Assembly (NCBI GenBank): GCA_030524055.1 | Contig: JAUNHH010000003.1 | Location: 62,001-126,000 of the forward strand | Direction of reading: 5' to 3' | DNA: 64,000 bases | Source of the DNA: Actinomycetaceae bacterium | GTDB lineage: Bacteria; Actinomycetota; Actinomycetes; Actinomycetales; Actinomycetaceae | Shown here: piece by piece, positions 28,640-37,729 of the stretch | How the letters are laid out: every line of letters starts with the position of its first letter | Position numbering within the stretch: the stretch's first letter is position 1 | Position numbers and translations under genes: made by a program | The notes under the pieces: generated by a model | What the model saw: the letters and a program-made list of their open reading frames with translations, nothing else | What the model was told of the DNA's origin: nothing | Databases searched by the model: none

Positions 28640-29739
28640 CCCGCGAGATGATCCCTGCCGCAAAGCCCATTATTGGCGAGGACGAAGTCGAAGCTGTAAC
28701 CGCTGTTCTTCGCTCAGGAATGGTGGCTCAAGGTCCCGTTGTGGCTGCCTTTGAAGAGGAATTTTCTGCCGCCCTCGTCCCTGGAGTTACCTCCATTGCT
28801 GTCAACTCTGGCACCTCAGCGCTTCACCTTGGCCTCCTTGCTGCCGGAATTGGCCCTGGCGATGAAGTGATCGTTCCCTCCTTCACCTTCGCTGCCACGG
28901 GAAACTCAGTGGCCATTACTGGTGCCACCCCCGTATTTGCCGATATTGAAGACGACTATTTCTGTCTTGATCCGCAATCTATTCGCGATTCCATTACCGA
29001 ACGCACTAAAGCAATTATGCCGGTTCACCTTTATGGGCATCCGGCTGCCATGACTGAAATCCAGGCCATTGCCAAAGAGCATAATCTCCTGATTTTCGAG
29101 GACGCTGCCCAGGCTCATGGTGCTGCACTGAATGGCACTCCTGTGGGTGCTTTTGGTGCTTTCGCCGCATTTTCTTTGTACCCCACGAAGAATATGACCT
29201 CCGGTGAAGGTGGCATGGTGACCACCACCGATGAAGAACTGGCCCGCAATGTCCGCCTTTTACGGAATCAGGGGATGGAACAGCGCTATGCCAATGAAGT
29301 TGTTGGCCTTAATAACCGTATGACTGATGTGCATGCTGCTATTGGCCGGGTCCAATTGGGCAAAGTCGCCGAGTGGACCAAAAAACGCCAAGATAATGCC
29401 GCATTCCTCGATGCCCATATTGACGGAGTTGTGACTCCGCCCGTTGCCCCCGGCGCGGTCCACGTTTATCACCAATACACTATTCGTGTTCAAGGCGCTG
29501 ACCGCGATCGTTTTGTCACCGCTCTTCGCGAAGAATGGCAAGTGGGCTCTGGCGTGTATTACCCGATTCCCAATCATCGCCTGCCTTCCTTGGCGTCCTA
29601 TGCTCCGGGCCTTGATTTGCCTCATACGGAAAAGGCCGCTCAGGAAGTGATTTCTCTTCCCGTTCACCCCTCATTAACAACTGCTGACCTCGAACGCATT
29701 GTTGAGGCCGTGAATGCATGCGCAAAGGCAGGTGCCTGA
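28636..29739 (+). CDS. DegT/DnrJ/EryC1 PLP aminotransferase, WbpE-like
   Basis: 367 residues. It transfers an amino group, usually from glutamate, to a keto-sugar nucleotide. Signatures include NSGTSALHLGLLAAGIGPGDEVIVPSFTF near the N-terminus, DAAQAHGA, and the PLP lysine in SLYPTKNMTSGEGGM. VYHQYTIRV and the substrate-loop PIPNHRL follow. It lies between the acetyltransferase (four-base overlap) and the oxidoreductase (one base apart), matching the 3-keto to 3-amino step in UDP-diacetamido-uronate synthesis. Confidence 0.9.
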   Translation: MTREMIPAAKPIIGEDEVEAVTAVLRSGMVAQGPVVAAFEEEFSAALVPGVTSIAVNSGTSALHLGLLAAGIGPGDEVIVPSFTFAATGNSVAITGATPVFADIEDDYFCLDPQSIRDSITERTKAIMPVHLYGHPAAMTEIQAIAKEHNLLIFEDAAQAHGAALNGTPVGAFGAFAAFSLYPTKNMTSGEGGMVTTTDEELARNVRLLRNQGMEQRYANEVVGLNNRMTDVHAAIGRVQLGKVAEWTKKRQDNAAFLDAHIDGVVTPPVAPGAVHVYHQYTIRVQGADRDRFVTALREEWQVGSGVYYPIPNHRLPSLASYAPGLDLPHTEKAAQEVISLPVHPSLTTADLERIVEAVNACAKAGA

Positions 29740-29740
29740 G

Positions 29741-30727
29741 ATGGCAGATATTCGCGTTGGTATTCTCGGTATTGGGGCAATGGGGCGTCACCACGTCCGT
29801 AATGCCCGTAATACCGAAGGATTCGAGCTGGTTGCCCTGGCGGATCCCAGTGGCGATCGTTTTGGCGTTGCGGATGATCTTGAGGTTCTTCCCGACGTTG
29901 AATCGCTGATTAACGCTGGTATTGATGCCGCTATTGTTGCTGTTCCTACCGTTTATCACGAAGAGGCCGCATTAGCTTTAGCGGCAGCTGGCGTGCATAC
30001 AATGGTCGAAAAGCCATTAGCGGCAACTGTGGAATCCGGTGAACGTATTGCTGCGGCTTTTGCTGAGGCTGGCCTTATTGGCGCTGTCGGTTATGTGGAG
30101 CGCTGTAATCCTGCCCTGCTCGAAATGCGTAAGCGTATTCATGAAGGGCAACTCGGCCAGGTGCATCAAATTGTCACCCGCCGTCAATCTCCTTTCCCTG
30201 CCCGTATTTCCGATGTGGGTGTGGTGAAAGATTTAGCGACTCACGATGTCGATTTAGCCGCCTGGGTTGCCGGCTCTGAATATTCGACGATTTTCGCTCA
30301 AACGGCGCATCGTTCGGGGCGTGATCATGAGGATATGTTGGTGGCCTCCGGGCGCTTTAAGAATGGCGTCTTGGTTAATCACCTCGTGAATTGGCTTTCG
30401 CCCTTTAAAGATCGCACAACGGTGGTCACTGGTGAGCGCGGCGCCCTCGTCGCTGATACCGCTATGGGTGACCTGACTTTCCATGAAAATGGCTCACTGC
30501 CATTGCAATGGGATCAGATTGCTGCTTTCCGGGGAGTCTCCGAAGGGGAGGTTGTGCGCTATGCACTCACCAAGCGTGAGCCCCTCGCTGTCGAGCATGA
30601 GAACTTCCGTGACGCGATTCTCGGCACCCGCCAGGATCATGTCTCGATGGAAGAAGGTTTGGCCGCCTTGCGCGTTGTGGAAGGCATTTTAGAGTCGGCC
30701 TCATCTGGGCAATCGGTCTCCTTCTAA
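29741..30727 (+). CDS. Gfo/Idh/MocA oxidoreductase, WbpB-like sugar nucleotide dehydrogenase
   Basis: 328 residues. N-terminal Rossmann fold GILGIGAMGRHHVRN, then VPTVYH, the Gfo/Idh EKPLA motif (VEKPLAAT), YVERCNPA and a catalytic-type DLATHDVDLAAWV. It probably oxidises the C3 hydroxyl of the UDP-sugar to feed the aminotransferase. ATG 29741 follows the previous stop by one base; an earlier in-frame ATG at 29714 lies inside that gene and is rejected. No UDP-GlcNAc 6-dehydrogenase (WbpA) is seen in the window, so either it lies elsewhere or the sugar is not a uronate. Confidence 0.85.
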   Translation: MADIRVGILGIGAMGRHHVRNARNTEGFELVALADPSGDRFGVADDLEVLPDVESLINAGIDAAIVAVPTVYHEEAALALAAAGVHTMVEKPLAATVESGERIAAAFAEAGLIGAVGYVERCNPALLEMRKRIHEGQLGQVHQIVTRRQSPFPARISDVGVVKDLATHDVDLAAWVAGSEYSTIFAQTAHRSGRDHEDMLVASGRFKNGVLVNHLVNWLSPFKDRTTVVTGERGALVADTAMGDLTFHENGSLPLQWDQIAAFRGVSEGEVVRYALTKREPLAVEHENFRDAILGTRQDHVSMEEGLAALRVVEGILESASSGQSVSF

Positions 30728-30730
30728 CAG

Positions 30731-30776
30731 ACGAGGGCGGGGCGTGAGCCGCAATGAGCCTGCGCCCCGCCCTCGT
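30731..30776. repeat. Inverted pair of the ACGAGGGCGGGGC motif after the sugar operon
   Basis: ACGAGGGCGGGGCG (30731-30744) and its exact complement (30763-30776) form a 14-bp stem with an 18-base loop, four bases after the stop codon. There is no T-run, so it is not a standard intrinsic terminator, although the hairpin may still stop RNA polymerase or protect the 3' end. Both arms are copies of the motif dispersed through the whole window. Confidence 0.85.
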
Positions 30777-30869
30777 TAGTGAAGAGCCCCACGCCCTCAG
30801 GATTTGGCAAAGGGCCGCCCCTCGGATAAAGTTTTCATTCGTCGCCAGCACGCAAGTGCTTGCTCACCA

Positions 30870-30941
30870 TGGGGTATGGTGTAATTGGCAACACGACTGA
30901 TTCTGGTTCAGTTGTTCTAGGTTCGAGTCCTGGTACCCCAG
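30870..30941 (+). tRNA. tRNA-Gln (CTG)
   Basis: 72 bases. The acceptor TGGGGTA pairs with TACCCCA, the anticodon stem ACTGA/TCAGT encloses loop TTCTGGT (anticodon CTG), and the T arm is TAGGTTCGAGTCCTG. CCA is not encoded. Confidence 0.95.
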
Positions 30942-30957
30942 CGATCACAATGATCAG

Positions 30958-31030
30958 GCCCCCATCGTCTAGCGGCCTAGGACGACGCCCTCTCACGGCG
31001 TTAACACCGGTTCAAATCCGGTTGGGGGTA
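30958..31030 (+). tRNA. tRNA-Glu (CTC), copy 1
   Basis: 73 bases. Acceptor GCCCCCA pairs with TGGGGGT. The anticodon stem ACGCC/GGCGT encloses loop CTCTCAC (anticodon CTC), and the T arm is CCGGTTCAAATCCGG. CCA is not encoded. Confidence 0.95.
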
Positions 31031-31064
31031 CAGCACTAAAGTGCATTCGCCCTTTGCGGGCGCC

Positions 31065-31137
31065 GCCCCCATCGTCTAGCGGCCTAGGACGACGCCCTCT
31101 CACGGCGTTAACACCGGTTCAAATCCGGTTGGGGGTA
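31065..31137 (+). tRNA. tRNA-Glu (CTC), copy 2
   Basis: Identical in all 73 bases to the copy ending 34 bases upstream. The tandem duplication and the shared 3' terminator suggest co-transcription with tRNA-Gln. Confidence 0.95.
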
Positions 31138-31147
31138 CTGAGATAAA

Positions 31148-31181
31148 GAGAAGGCGGGACCATTCGGTCCCGCCTCTTTTA
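31148..31181. terminator. Intrinsic terminator after the tRNA cluster
   Basis: GGCGGGACC pairs with GGTCCCGCC around ATTC, extended by AGA/TCT-type pairs and followed by TTTT. The A-rich left side lets it also serve the convergent rhodanese gene. Confidence 0.9.
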
Positions 31182-31188
31182 TGCCTTC

Positions 31189-31611
31189 TTAGCTACTCAC
31201 AATGGCTAGCTTTAAGGACTCAGCAGCATCCTGGTATCCACCTGCATCACTGACATTGCTCAACCCTGCCTGAGCCATTTCTGCGCAGGCTTTGGCAGAG
31301 CGCCGACCGGTACGGCAGTACACAATGTAGTGTGCGTCCGGATTTAAGTCCGCAATGACCTCAGAGAAATTCTCAGCCGTGTAGTCAATATTGACGGCAC
31401 CTTCAAGATGTCCCTCAGCAAATTCCACGGGCGTACGCACATCAATAATGTGACGTACAGCTTTGTCGCGGCCACCCCGTTTGCGTGAGGCACTGGGGGA
31501 GGGAGATTGCGATTGCCGTTCTGCGGCGGCCCGTGCGGCGGCGGCAGTAGTGATTGACAGGCTCACCCCTCTACGAGCCATTCGGGTGCGGCGAGGTATC
31601 GGTTGGGTCAT
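31189..31611 (-). CDS. Rhodanese-like domain protein
   Basis: 140 residues. A basic, Ala/Ser-rich N-terminal part (about 1-48) precedes a single rhodanese domain with HIIDVRTPVEFAEGHLEGAVNID and the active-site loop YCRTGRRSA (Cys about 99). Single-domain rhodaneses move sulfane sulfur or serve as redox and signalling modules. The Arg in CRTGRR is the usual form in the thiosulfate-type group. It overlaps the IclR gene by ATGA, an odd pairing that suggests simple co-transcription. The N-terminus is not a convincing signal peptide. Confidence 0.85.
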   Translation of the reverse strand: MTQPIPRRTRMARRGVSLSITTAAAARAAAERQSQSPSPSASRKRGGRDKAVRHIIDVRTPVEFAEGHLEGAVNIDYTAENFSEVIADLNPDAHYIVYCRTGRRSAKACAEMAQAGLSNVSDAGGYQDAAESLKLAIVSS

Positions 31612-32342
31612 TCTTCCATCCCTTCAACGGAACGCAGGAAATCGGAGAGCCGGTTGGCTGCGGCGACAACAGAAGGCCCGTACTGACGTCCGGGCTGGCG
31701 GCCGACCCTTTCAATAGGGCCGGAGATGGAGAGGGCGGCAATAACCCGCCCAGAGGGGCCGCGCACAGGTGCTGACACTGAGGCAACCCCTGCTTCGCGT
31801 TCGCCAACTGATTGTGCCCACCCGCGCCTACGGACTTGCGAGAGCATCGTGGCGCTAAAGGAGGCGTCATATAGCCCTCGATGCAGGCGATCTGGCTCTT
31901 CCCAGGCAAGAAGCACCTGGGCAGCTGAACCAGCTTGCATAGAGAGGGTGGCTCCTACGGGGATGGAATCGCGCAGTCCCATTTCGCGTTCTGAGGCAGC
32001 AACGCAGACGCGATAGTCGCCTTGACGGCGGAAAAGTTGGGTGGATTCTTGGGTGTGATCTCGCAAGGCGACGAGGACGGGCATTGAGGCCGCCAAGAGA
32101 CGGTCCTCGCCGGCAGATGAGGCGAGTTCTTGGAGGCGTGGACCAAGAACAAAGCGTCCCTGCATATCGCGAGCCACCATTCGGTGATACTCCAGGGCAA
32201 CAGCAAGTCTGTGTGCCGTGGGCCGGGCAAGTCCAGTGGAGGTGACGAGCTGGGCCAAGGTAGCTGGCCCTGCCTCAAGTGCACTCAGAACCATTGCTGC
32301 CTTGTCCAGGACTCCCACGCCACTTGAAGAAGAGTCCTCCAT
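31608..32342 (-). CDS. IclR-family regulator (NdgR/LtbR-like), divergent from leuCD
   Basis: About 244 residues. An N-terminal winged helix-turn-helix ([40 protein letters not shown]) and an effector-binding domain with [10 protein letters not shown] and [25 protein letters not shown]. In actinobacteria an IclR protein divergent from leuC (NdgR in Streptomyces, LtbR in Corynebacterium) controls leuCD and other amino acid genes, and this arrangement is the same. ATG 32342 is chosen since AGGA lies eight bases upstream; the ATG at 32351 has no spaced RBS. The rhodanese gene follows with a four-base overlap. Confidence 0.9.
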   Translation of the reverse strand: MEDSSSSGVGVLDKAAMVLSALEAGPATLAQLVTSTGLARPTAHRLAVALEYHRMVARDMQGRFVLGPRLQELASSAGEDRLLAASMPVLVALRDHTQESTQLFRRQGDYRVCVAASEREMGLRDSIPVGATLSMQAGSAAQVLLAWEEPDRLHRGLYDASFSATMLSQVRRRGWAQSVGEREAGVASVSAPVRGPSGRVIAALSISGPIERVGRQPGRQYGPSVVAAANRLSDFLRSVEGMEE

Positions 32343-32356
32343 GTCTGACATCCTGA

Positions 32357-32375
32357 CATCTCAATGGGTGAGATG
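32357..32375. promoter_or_regulatory. Palindromic operator between the IclR gene and leuC
   Basis: CATCTCA (32357-32363) and TGAGATG (32369-32375) form a perfect seven-base inverted repeat with five bases between. It lies 15 bases upstream of the IclR start and about 90 upstream of leuC. Its length and position fit an IclR-dimer site acting on both promoters. Confidence 0.6.
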
Positions 32376-32466
32376 CCAAATCTTCGCATCGTGGAACGGC
32401 AGACTATTAAGGAGAACTATTCAAGCGGCCGAGAACCTCATAGAAGGTAGTAGGCAAGGAGGACAC

Positions 32467-33885
32467 ATGGCCGGGACAATGGCGGAAAAGGTGTGGCGTG
32501 ATCACGTCGTGGCACGAGGGGAAGGGGGCGCACCCGATCTTCTCTTTATCGACCTTCACTTGGTCCACGAGGTGACAAGCCCCCAGGCCTTCGAGGGTTT
32601 GCGCCTTGCTGGACGCCAGGTTCGTCGGCCTGATCTGACGATTGCCACTGAGGATCACAACACCCCGACCCTGGATATTGACCTGCCTATTGCTGATGAA
32701 ACCAGCCGCATCCAGATCAATACTCTGCGCGCTAATGCTGACGAATTTGGTGTCCGTCTTCACTCTTTAGGCGATGCTGACCAGGGAATCGTCCACGTTG
32801 TTGGCCCACAATTGGGCCTCACTCAGCCAGGAATGACGATTGTTTGTGGTGATTCGCACACCTCCACTCATGGGGCTTTTGGTGCGCTGGCCTTTGGTAT
32901 TGGCACCTCCCAGGTGGAACACGTTCTGGCCACCCAAACGCTGCCATTGGCACCGTTTAAGACCATGGCAATTACTGTCAATGGTTCACTGCCTCCCGGC
33001 TCTACTGCGAAAGACATTATTTTGGCCGTAATTGCCAAGATTGGTACCGGTGGGGGACAGGGGTACGTTCTGGAATACCGTGGGCAAGCCATTCGGGAGT
33101 TGTCTATGGAAGGCCGGATGACGATTTGCAATATGTCGATTGAGGCTGGCGCCCGGGCAGGTATGGTCGCCCCAGATGAGACCACCTTTGAATACATTAA
33201 GGGCCGTCCTCACGCCCCTGAAGGTGAGCAATGGGATCGCGCTGTTGAATATTGGCGTTCCCTGCCTTCCGATGAGGATGCCACCTTTGATGCGGAAGTC
33301 ATTTTGGAAGCCGCTGATATTGAGCCTTTTGTGACCTGGGGGACGAACCCCGGTCAGGGCGTCCCGCTGTCAGGTGCGGTTCCGATCCCAGAGGAAATCG
33401 CTGACGAAACCCTGCGTACCGCGGCAGAAAGCGCCCTGGAATATATGGGCCTGACCGCTGGCACCCCCATGCGTGATATTGCTGTTGACACCGTCTTCCT
33501 GGGGTCGTGCACGAATGGGCGTATTGAGGACCTTCGCGCCGCGGCTGACATTTTACGAGGGCGGAGCAAAGCTGAAGGAGTGCGCATGCTGGTTGTTCCC
33601 GGCTCTGCGCGGGTGCGCCTCCAAGCTGAAGAAGAAGGCCTCGACCGGGTCTTTAAGGACTTTGGTGCCGAATGGCGTAATGCCGGGTGCTCAATGTGTT
33701 TAGGGATGAACCCTGACACCCTGACCCCCGGTGAGCGTTCAGCCTCGACCTCGAATCGGAATTTTGAGGGCCGCCAAGGTAAGGGCGGTCGCACTCACCT
33801 CGTGTCGCCTCTGGTAGCTGCTGCTACTGCTGTTCGCGGCACCCTCTCATCCCCTTCAGATCTTGAGCCCCTGGCTGTGAAGTAA
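32467..33885 (+). CDS. leuC: 3-isopropylmalate dehydratase large subunit
   Basis: 472 residues. With LeuD it isomerises 2- to 3-isopropylmalate in leucine synthesis, using a 4Fe-4S cluster. Visible: [54 protein letters not shown], the cluster cysteines in FLGSCTNGR and [13 protein letters not shown], and [17 protein letters not shown] precedes ATG 32467, which decides the start; a longer frame reaching 32218 overlaps the divergent regulator. leuD follows after 18 bases. Confidence 0.97.
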   Translation: MAGTMAEKVWRDHVVARGEGGAPDLLFIDLHLVHEVTSPQAFEGLRLAGRQVRRPDLTIATEDHNTPTLDIDLPIADETSRIQINTLRANADEFGVRLHSLGDADQGIVHVVGPQLGLTQPGMTIVCGDSHTSTHGAFGALAFGIGTSQVEHVLATQTLPLAPFKTMAITVNGSLPPGSTAKDIILAVIAKIGTGGGQGYVLEYRGQAIRELSMEGRMTICNMSIEAGARAGMVAPDETTFEYIKGRPHAPEGEQWDRAVEYWRSLPSDEDATFDAEVILEAADIEPFVTWGTNPGQGVPLSGAVPIPEEIADETLRTAAESALEYMGLTAGTPMRDIAVDTVFLGSCTNGRIEDLRAAADILRGRSKAEGVRMLVVPGSARVRLQAEEEGLDRVFKDFGAEWRNAGCSMCLGMNPDTLTPGERSASTSNRNFEGRQGKGGRTHLVSPLVAAATAVRGTLSSPSDLEPLAVK

Positions 33886-33903
33886 GCGAGAAAAGACCTC
33901 ACC

Positions 33904-34566
33904 ATGGAGAAATTCATTAGCCACACCGGTATTGGTGTGCCCCTGCGCCGCTCAAATGTTGATACTGACCAAATTATTCCTGCGGTCTACCTCAAGCGTG
34001 TGACCCGCACCGGCTTTGAAGATGCCCTTTTTGCTGCCTGGCGTGGAGATGAGGATTTTATTCTCAACCAAGAGGCCTATAAAGCGGGTTCAGTGCTGGT
34101 TGCCGGCCCTGACTTTGGCACTGGTTCCTCGCGTGAACACGCTGTGTGGGCCCTGAAAGACTACGGCTTTAAGGTGGTGTTGGCCCCGAAGTTTGCTGAT
34201 ATTTTCCGAGGCAATGCGGGCAAACAGGGCCTAGTTGCGGGCGTCCTCTCAGATGAGGACACCACCCAACTGTGGAAACTTCTGGAAGCCGAACCAGGGG
34301 TGAATATCACGGTGTCTCTGGAAGACCGCACTGTCACCTGCGGGTCTTTTACCTGCACTTTCCAGATTGATGACTATGTGCGGTGGACGCTAATGGAGGG
34401 CCTTGATGATATCGGCCTGACTTTGCGCCAGGAAGAGGCGATTAGCGCCTTTGAAAAGGCCCGCCCAGACTTTAAACCGCGGACGCTGCCAGCTAAACAT
34501 TTGCCTTCTGTGCCAGTGACTCCAGCGCGCCCTGTTGTCCCATTGGGTATGCCAACGACCCTGTGA
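33904..34566 (+). CDS. leuD: 3-isopropylmalate dehydratase small subunit
   Basis: 220 residues, slightly long owing to a Pro-rich C-terminal tail. Family motifs: [38 protein letters not shown] and [17 protein letters not shown]. It forms the swivel domain of the LeuCD enzyme. It is co-transcribed with leuC and ended by a stem-loop 14 bases after the stop. Confidence 0.97.
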   Translation: MEKFISHTGIGVPLRRSNVDTDQIIPAVYLKRVTRTGFEDALFAAWRGDEDFILNQEAYKAGSVLVAGPDFGTGSSREHAVWALKDYGFKVVLAPKFADIFRGNAGKQGLVAGVLSDEDTTQLWKLLEAEPGVNITVSLEDRTVTCGSFTCTFQIDDYVRWTLMEGLDDIGLTLRQEEAISAFEKARPDFKPRTLPAKHLPSVPVTPARPVVPLGMPTTL

Positions 34567-34579
34567 GGAGTACAGGTGA

Positions 34580-34620
34580 AAAGGGTTCCATTGGCCAGGT
34601 GTGGCGGATGGAACCCTTTC
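34580..34620 (+). terminator. Intrinsic terminator after leuCD
   Basis: AAAGGGTTCCAT and ATGGAACCCTTT form a 12-bp stem with a 16-base loop. Only a short T-run follows (the TTT at the end of the stem, then CT), so termination may be partial. Confidence 0.75.
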
Positions 34621-34692
34621 TAGCACCGACTGAAGGACCTGCCTGCTCTACAGTTATTCGGGTACCCATTCGGAAATAGGAGAGCGTAAGAG

Positions 34693-36015
34693 ATGACATC
34701 GGTTCTGAGCGTCGAAGGTGGACACCCCTTACGGGGCGCTATTACCGTTCGCGGGGCAAAAAATTTCGTCCCCAAGGCAATGGTGGCTTCCCTCCTTGGT
34801 GATTCGCCCTCCAGCCTCAATAACGTTCCCTTGATTCGCGATGTGGATGTGGTCTCTGATCTGCTATCCGCCCACGGCGTCAATGTGGACTATGACCAGC
34901 AAGCTGGGTCAATGACCCTGGACCCGCGTAATGTTGTGCGGGCTCGGCGTTCCGATATTGACCATCTCGGTGGGGCCTCACGTATTCCTATTCTTTTTTG
35001 TGGGCCGCTCATCCACCAACTTGGCGAAGCCTTTATTCCGGAGCTCGGTGGCTGCGCTATTGGTGGGCGCCCTATTGACTTCCACCTCGACACACTGCGC
35101 AACTTTGGTGCCATTGTTGATAAGCGCGAGGACGGGGTGCATATTACCCGCCCGAATGAAGGTCTTCACGGCGCTGTTATTGACTTGCCTTTCCCGTCGG
35201 TGGGGGCAACAGAACAGACACTCTTGACTGCTGTGCGCGCGCAGGGCATTACTATTTTGCGTGGCGCCGCTATTGAACCAGAGATTATGGACCTCATTAA
35301 TGTGCTCCAGAAAATGGGAGCCATTATTTCGGTCGATACGGACCGCACCATTCGTATTGAAGGTGTGGAATCCCTGTCAGGGTACAACCACACTGCGCTC
35401 GCGGATCGTATTGAAGCAGCCTCCTGGGGGGCTGCCGCGCTGGCTACCGGTGGTGATATTACTGTTCTTGGTGCCCACCAGCCGGATATGACGACCTTCC
35501 TCAATACCTTCCGTAAGGTCGGTGGGGCTTTCGATATTAATGACGATGGCATTCGTTTCTACCACCCCGGTGGAGAATTGAATTCTATTGCCCTAGAAAC
35601 CGCCGTCCACCCGGGCTTTATGACGGATTGGCAGCAGCCTTTAGTGGTGGCACTGACTCAGGCATGCGGATTATCTATTGTCCACGAAACTGTCTACGAG
35701 AACCGCTTTGGTTTTACTTCTGCCCTGCGACAAATGGGTGCCAATATTCAGGTCTACCGTGAATGTTTAGGTGGCACTCCCTGCCGTTTCGGTCAGAGGA
35801 ACTATTTCCACTCCGCAGTGATTTCCGGCCCCACGCCATTGCGCGCTGCCGATATTACTGTTCCGGACTTGCGCGGCGGATTCTCCCATCTCATTGCTGC
35901 CCTGGCCGCTGAAGGAACCTCCACAGTTTCCGGCATTGACGTGATTTCTCGTGGATATGAGCACTTCACGGCGAAGCTGCGCAAACTCGATGCTCGGGTG
36001 GAATACGTAGGCTAA
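34693..36015 (+). CDS. murA: UDP-N-acetylglucosamine 1-carboxyvinyltransferase (MurA)
   Basis: 440 residues. It adds enolpyruvate from PEP to UDP-GlcNAc, the first committed step of peptidoglycan synthesis. Motifs: RGAKNFVPKAMVASLL (substrate Lys and Asn), FIPELGGCAIGGRPIDFHL carrying the mobile-loop Cys that fosfomycin alkylates, SVGATEQTLLTAV and DLRGGFSHLIAALAAEG. The loop residue is Cys, unlike the Asp of mycobacteria. ATG 34693 follows an AGGAGAG RBS. A diacylglycerol kinase gene begins four bases after its stop. Confidence 0.95.
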   Translation: MTSVLSVEGGHPLRGAITVRGAKNFVPKAMVASLLGDSPSSLNNVPLIRDVDVVSDLLSAHGVNVDYDQQAGSMTLDPRNVVRARRSDIDHLGGASRIPILFCGPLIHQLGEAFIPELGGCAIGGRPIDFHLDTLRNFGAIVDKREDGVHITRPNEGLHGAVIDLPFPSVGATEQTLLTAVRAQGITILRGAAIEPEIMDLINVLQKMGAIISVDTDRTIRIEGVESLSGYNHTALADRIEAASWGAAALATGGDITVLGAHQPDMTTFLNTFRKVGGAFDINDDGIRFYHPGGELNSIALETAVHPGFMTDWQQPLVVALTQACGLSIVHETVYENRFGFTSALRQMGANIQVYRECLGGTPCRFGQRNYFHSAVISGPTPLRAADITVPDLRGGFSHLIAALAAEGTSTVSGIDVISRGYEHFTAKLRKLDARVEYVG

Positions 36016-36018
36016 ACC

Positions 36019-36897
36019 GTGGCACCCTCGGTCGATCTCTTTATTTCCTCGATTTCCGACCATGGTAGTGCCGTGAAAGTGGCCCCCACCTTAGAAAGCC
36101 TGATACGCGATCTCGGGTGGCAGGTGCGCACTCACATCACTACCGCGGCCGATAATCCGGAGGATTTAGCGAGATCCTCAAACGCTGATTATGTGGCTGG
36201 TTGCGGAGGAGATGGCTTCCTCCGCTCCCTTGCCTGCGGTGTTGTGCATAGCGGAGCCATATTCCTTCCTATTCCTGGTGGCCGCGGTAATGACTTATGC
36301 CGTTGCCTTGGCATTGGGATTGACCCTATTGCGAGGGCCCGCGCCCTTGAGGGTGCGAAGAAAACCCATCTCGATATGATGGCGGTGACCAGTGCTGATG
36401 GCCAGCGCCGCCTCGCCCTCGGAATTGTGTCTTTTGGTCTGGATGCCACTGCTAATCGCCTCGCTAATGACGCTCGATGGCTGACCTGGGGTCCGCTGGC
36501 CTATGCCTGGGGAGGGGCCGTCGCCCTCGTAAAAATGAAACCACAGCCGATCCCTGCCCGCATCGATAATGAAGCGCAGGATTTGGGCGGGTGGGTGACC
36601 TCCATTTCCAATAGTGGATGGTTTGGGGGCGGAATCCAATTGGCACCCACATCGGATATGACCGATGGGGTGCTGGAAGTTGTTCATGTGCCGCCCATTG
36701 CTCGCCACCGGGCTTTAGCTGCCTTGTCACATGTTCTCCTGCGCCGGAAAACCCATCCTGTGGTGACCTATCAATCTGCTCAACGCGTGCACATCGATGG
36801 TCCTGCGGGGTTGGTTGCAATGGCTGATGGTGATTGTGTGGGCCAGGCTCCGCTCACTATTGAGGTCCTTCCCCGCGCGCTTCATACCCTCGTCTAG
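36019..36897 (+). CDS. Diacylglycerol kinase family lipid kinase
   Basis: 292 residues, GTG start. The DAGK catalytic N-domain has VAGCGGDGFLRSLACGV (the GGDG nucleotide site), PIPGGRGNDLCRCLGI and a C-domain with NSGWFGGGIQLAPTSDMTDGVLEVV. These enzymes phosphorylate diacylglycerol or related lipids, recycling lipids to phosphatidic acid. It is squeezed between murA and a plsC-like gene, with gpsA further on, so glycerolipid supply is the common theme. Specificity for diacylglycerol versus other lipids is not resolved by sequence. Confidence 0.9.
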   Translation: MAPSVDLFISSISDHGSAVKVAPTLESLIRDLGWQVRTHITTAADNPEDLARSSNADYVAGCGGDGFLRSLACGVVHSGAIFLPIPGGRGNDLCRCLGIGIDPIARARALEGAKKTHLDMMAVTSADGQRRLALGIVSFGLDATANRLANDARWLTWGPLAYAWGGAVALVKMKPQPIPARIDNEAQDLGGWVTSISNSGWFGGGIQLAPTSDMTDGVLEVVHVPPIARHRALAALSHVLLRRKTHPVVTYQSAQRVHIDGPAGLVAMADGDCVGQAPLTIEVLPRALHTLV

Positions 36898-36907
36898 ACT
36901 TGACTTT

Positions 36908-37633
36908 ATGGGCACAAATGTCACCGGTTTCCCGCGTTTTGCGCGCGGCGTTTTGACCACACTTCTGACCCCGTGGACGAAAGTTACTTCCAGCGGCGAA
37001 GAGAATTTACCGACCTCGGGAGGGTATCTCCTTATTCAAAACCATATTTCGCAAGTGGATCCCATTGTGTCCTGCTGGTGGATGGCCAAAAGGGGAGTGG
37101 TGGTCCGCTACCTGTCAAAATCAGAGCTTTTTTCTGTGCCCGTTGTGGGCTCAATTGTTCGCGGAATGCGTCTTATTCCCGTTTACCGTAAAGCGGCTGA
37201 TCCTTCTGCTGTTTTGGCGACTGCTCGGGAGGTTCTCGAAGCGGGCGATGTTGTGGGGATTGCGCCGGAAGGAACGCTGACTAAAGATCCGCAGGGCTGG
37301 CCCATGCGTTTTAAAACGGGGGCGGCACGCCTTGCTTTGGATACGCGGGTGCCGGTGATTCCGCTGGTGCAATGGGGCGCTCAGGCGATGCTGCCGCCTA
37401 AGGGGGCCGGTAAACGCCCCGATGTACGCCCCAGACGTCCAGTGTCTATTCATATTGGCGAGCCCGTGGACTTATCTGATCTCTACGACCGTGGCAGCGG
37501 TGACCACGAAGCGGTGGAGGAAGCGACTCGGAGGATGCATCGGGCCGTGACGGAAGCGGTGGAAATGTTGCGCGGTAAGAAAGCCCCTGCAGGGGTGTGG
37601 GACCCACGCACAGGGCAGCGAGAAGAACGATAA
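36908..37633 (+). CDS. 1-acyl-sn-glycerol-3-phosphate acyltransferase (PlsC-like)
   Basis: 241 residues. The acyltransferase block I NHISQVDP (NHxxxxD), block II SVPVVGSIVRGMRLIPVYR, block III GIAPEGTLTKDPQ and block IV VPVIPLVQWG are in order. The enzyme acylates lysophosphatidate to phosphatidate at the membrane. ATG 36908 gives a normal N-terminus; the frame extends upstream into the kinase gene but lacks sense there. The RBS is weak, suggesting coupling. Three bases of stop are followed at once by a copy of the 13-base dispersed motif. Confidence 0.92.
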   Translation: MGTNVTGFPRFARGVLTTLLTPWTKVTSSGEENLPTSGGYLLIQNHISQVDPIVSCWWMAKRGVVVRYLSKSELFSVPVVGSIVRGMRLIPVYRKAADPSAVLATAREVLEAGDVVGIAPEGTLTKDPQGWPMRFKTGAARLALDTRVPVIPLVQWGAQAMLPPKGAGKRPDVRPRRPVSIHIGEPVDLSDLYDRGSGDHEAVEEATRRMHRAVTEAVEMLRGKKAPAGVWDPRTGQREER

Positions 37634-37646
37634 ACGAGGGCGGGGC
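37634..37646 (+). repeat. Dispersed motif ACGAGGGCGGGGC, directly after the plsC-like stop
   Basis: An exact copy of the 13-base motif starts at the first base after the TAA (37631-37633). It is one of 24 core copies in the window. A proper terminator follows 31 bases later, so the motif is not needed for termination here. Confidence 0.85.
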
Positions 37647-37676
37647 TTGCTACCCTTGTGGTCCTGTTAGCTAAAG

Positions 37677-37715
37677 AAAAGGGGCGCTCACATGAAAGTG
37701 TGAGCGCCCCTTTTT
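37677..37715. terminator. Bidirectional intrinsic terminator
   Basis: GGGGCGCTCACA (37681-37692) pairs with TGTGAGCGCCCC (37699-37710) around a six-base loop, with AAAA before and TTTTT after. It serves the plsC-like gene and the convergent lipoprotein gene. Confidence 0.94.
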
Positions 37716-37729
37716 AGCGAGTCAAAGAA

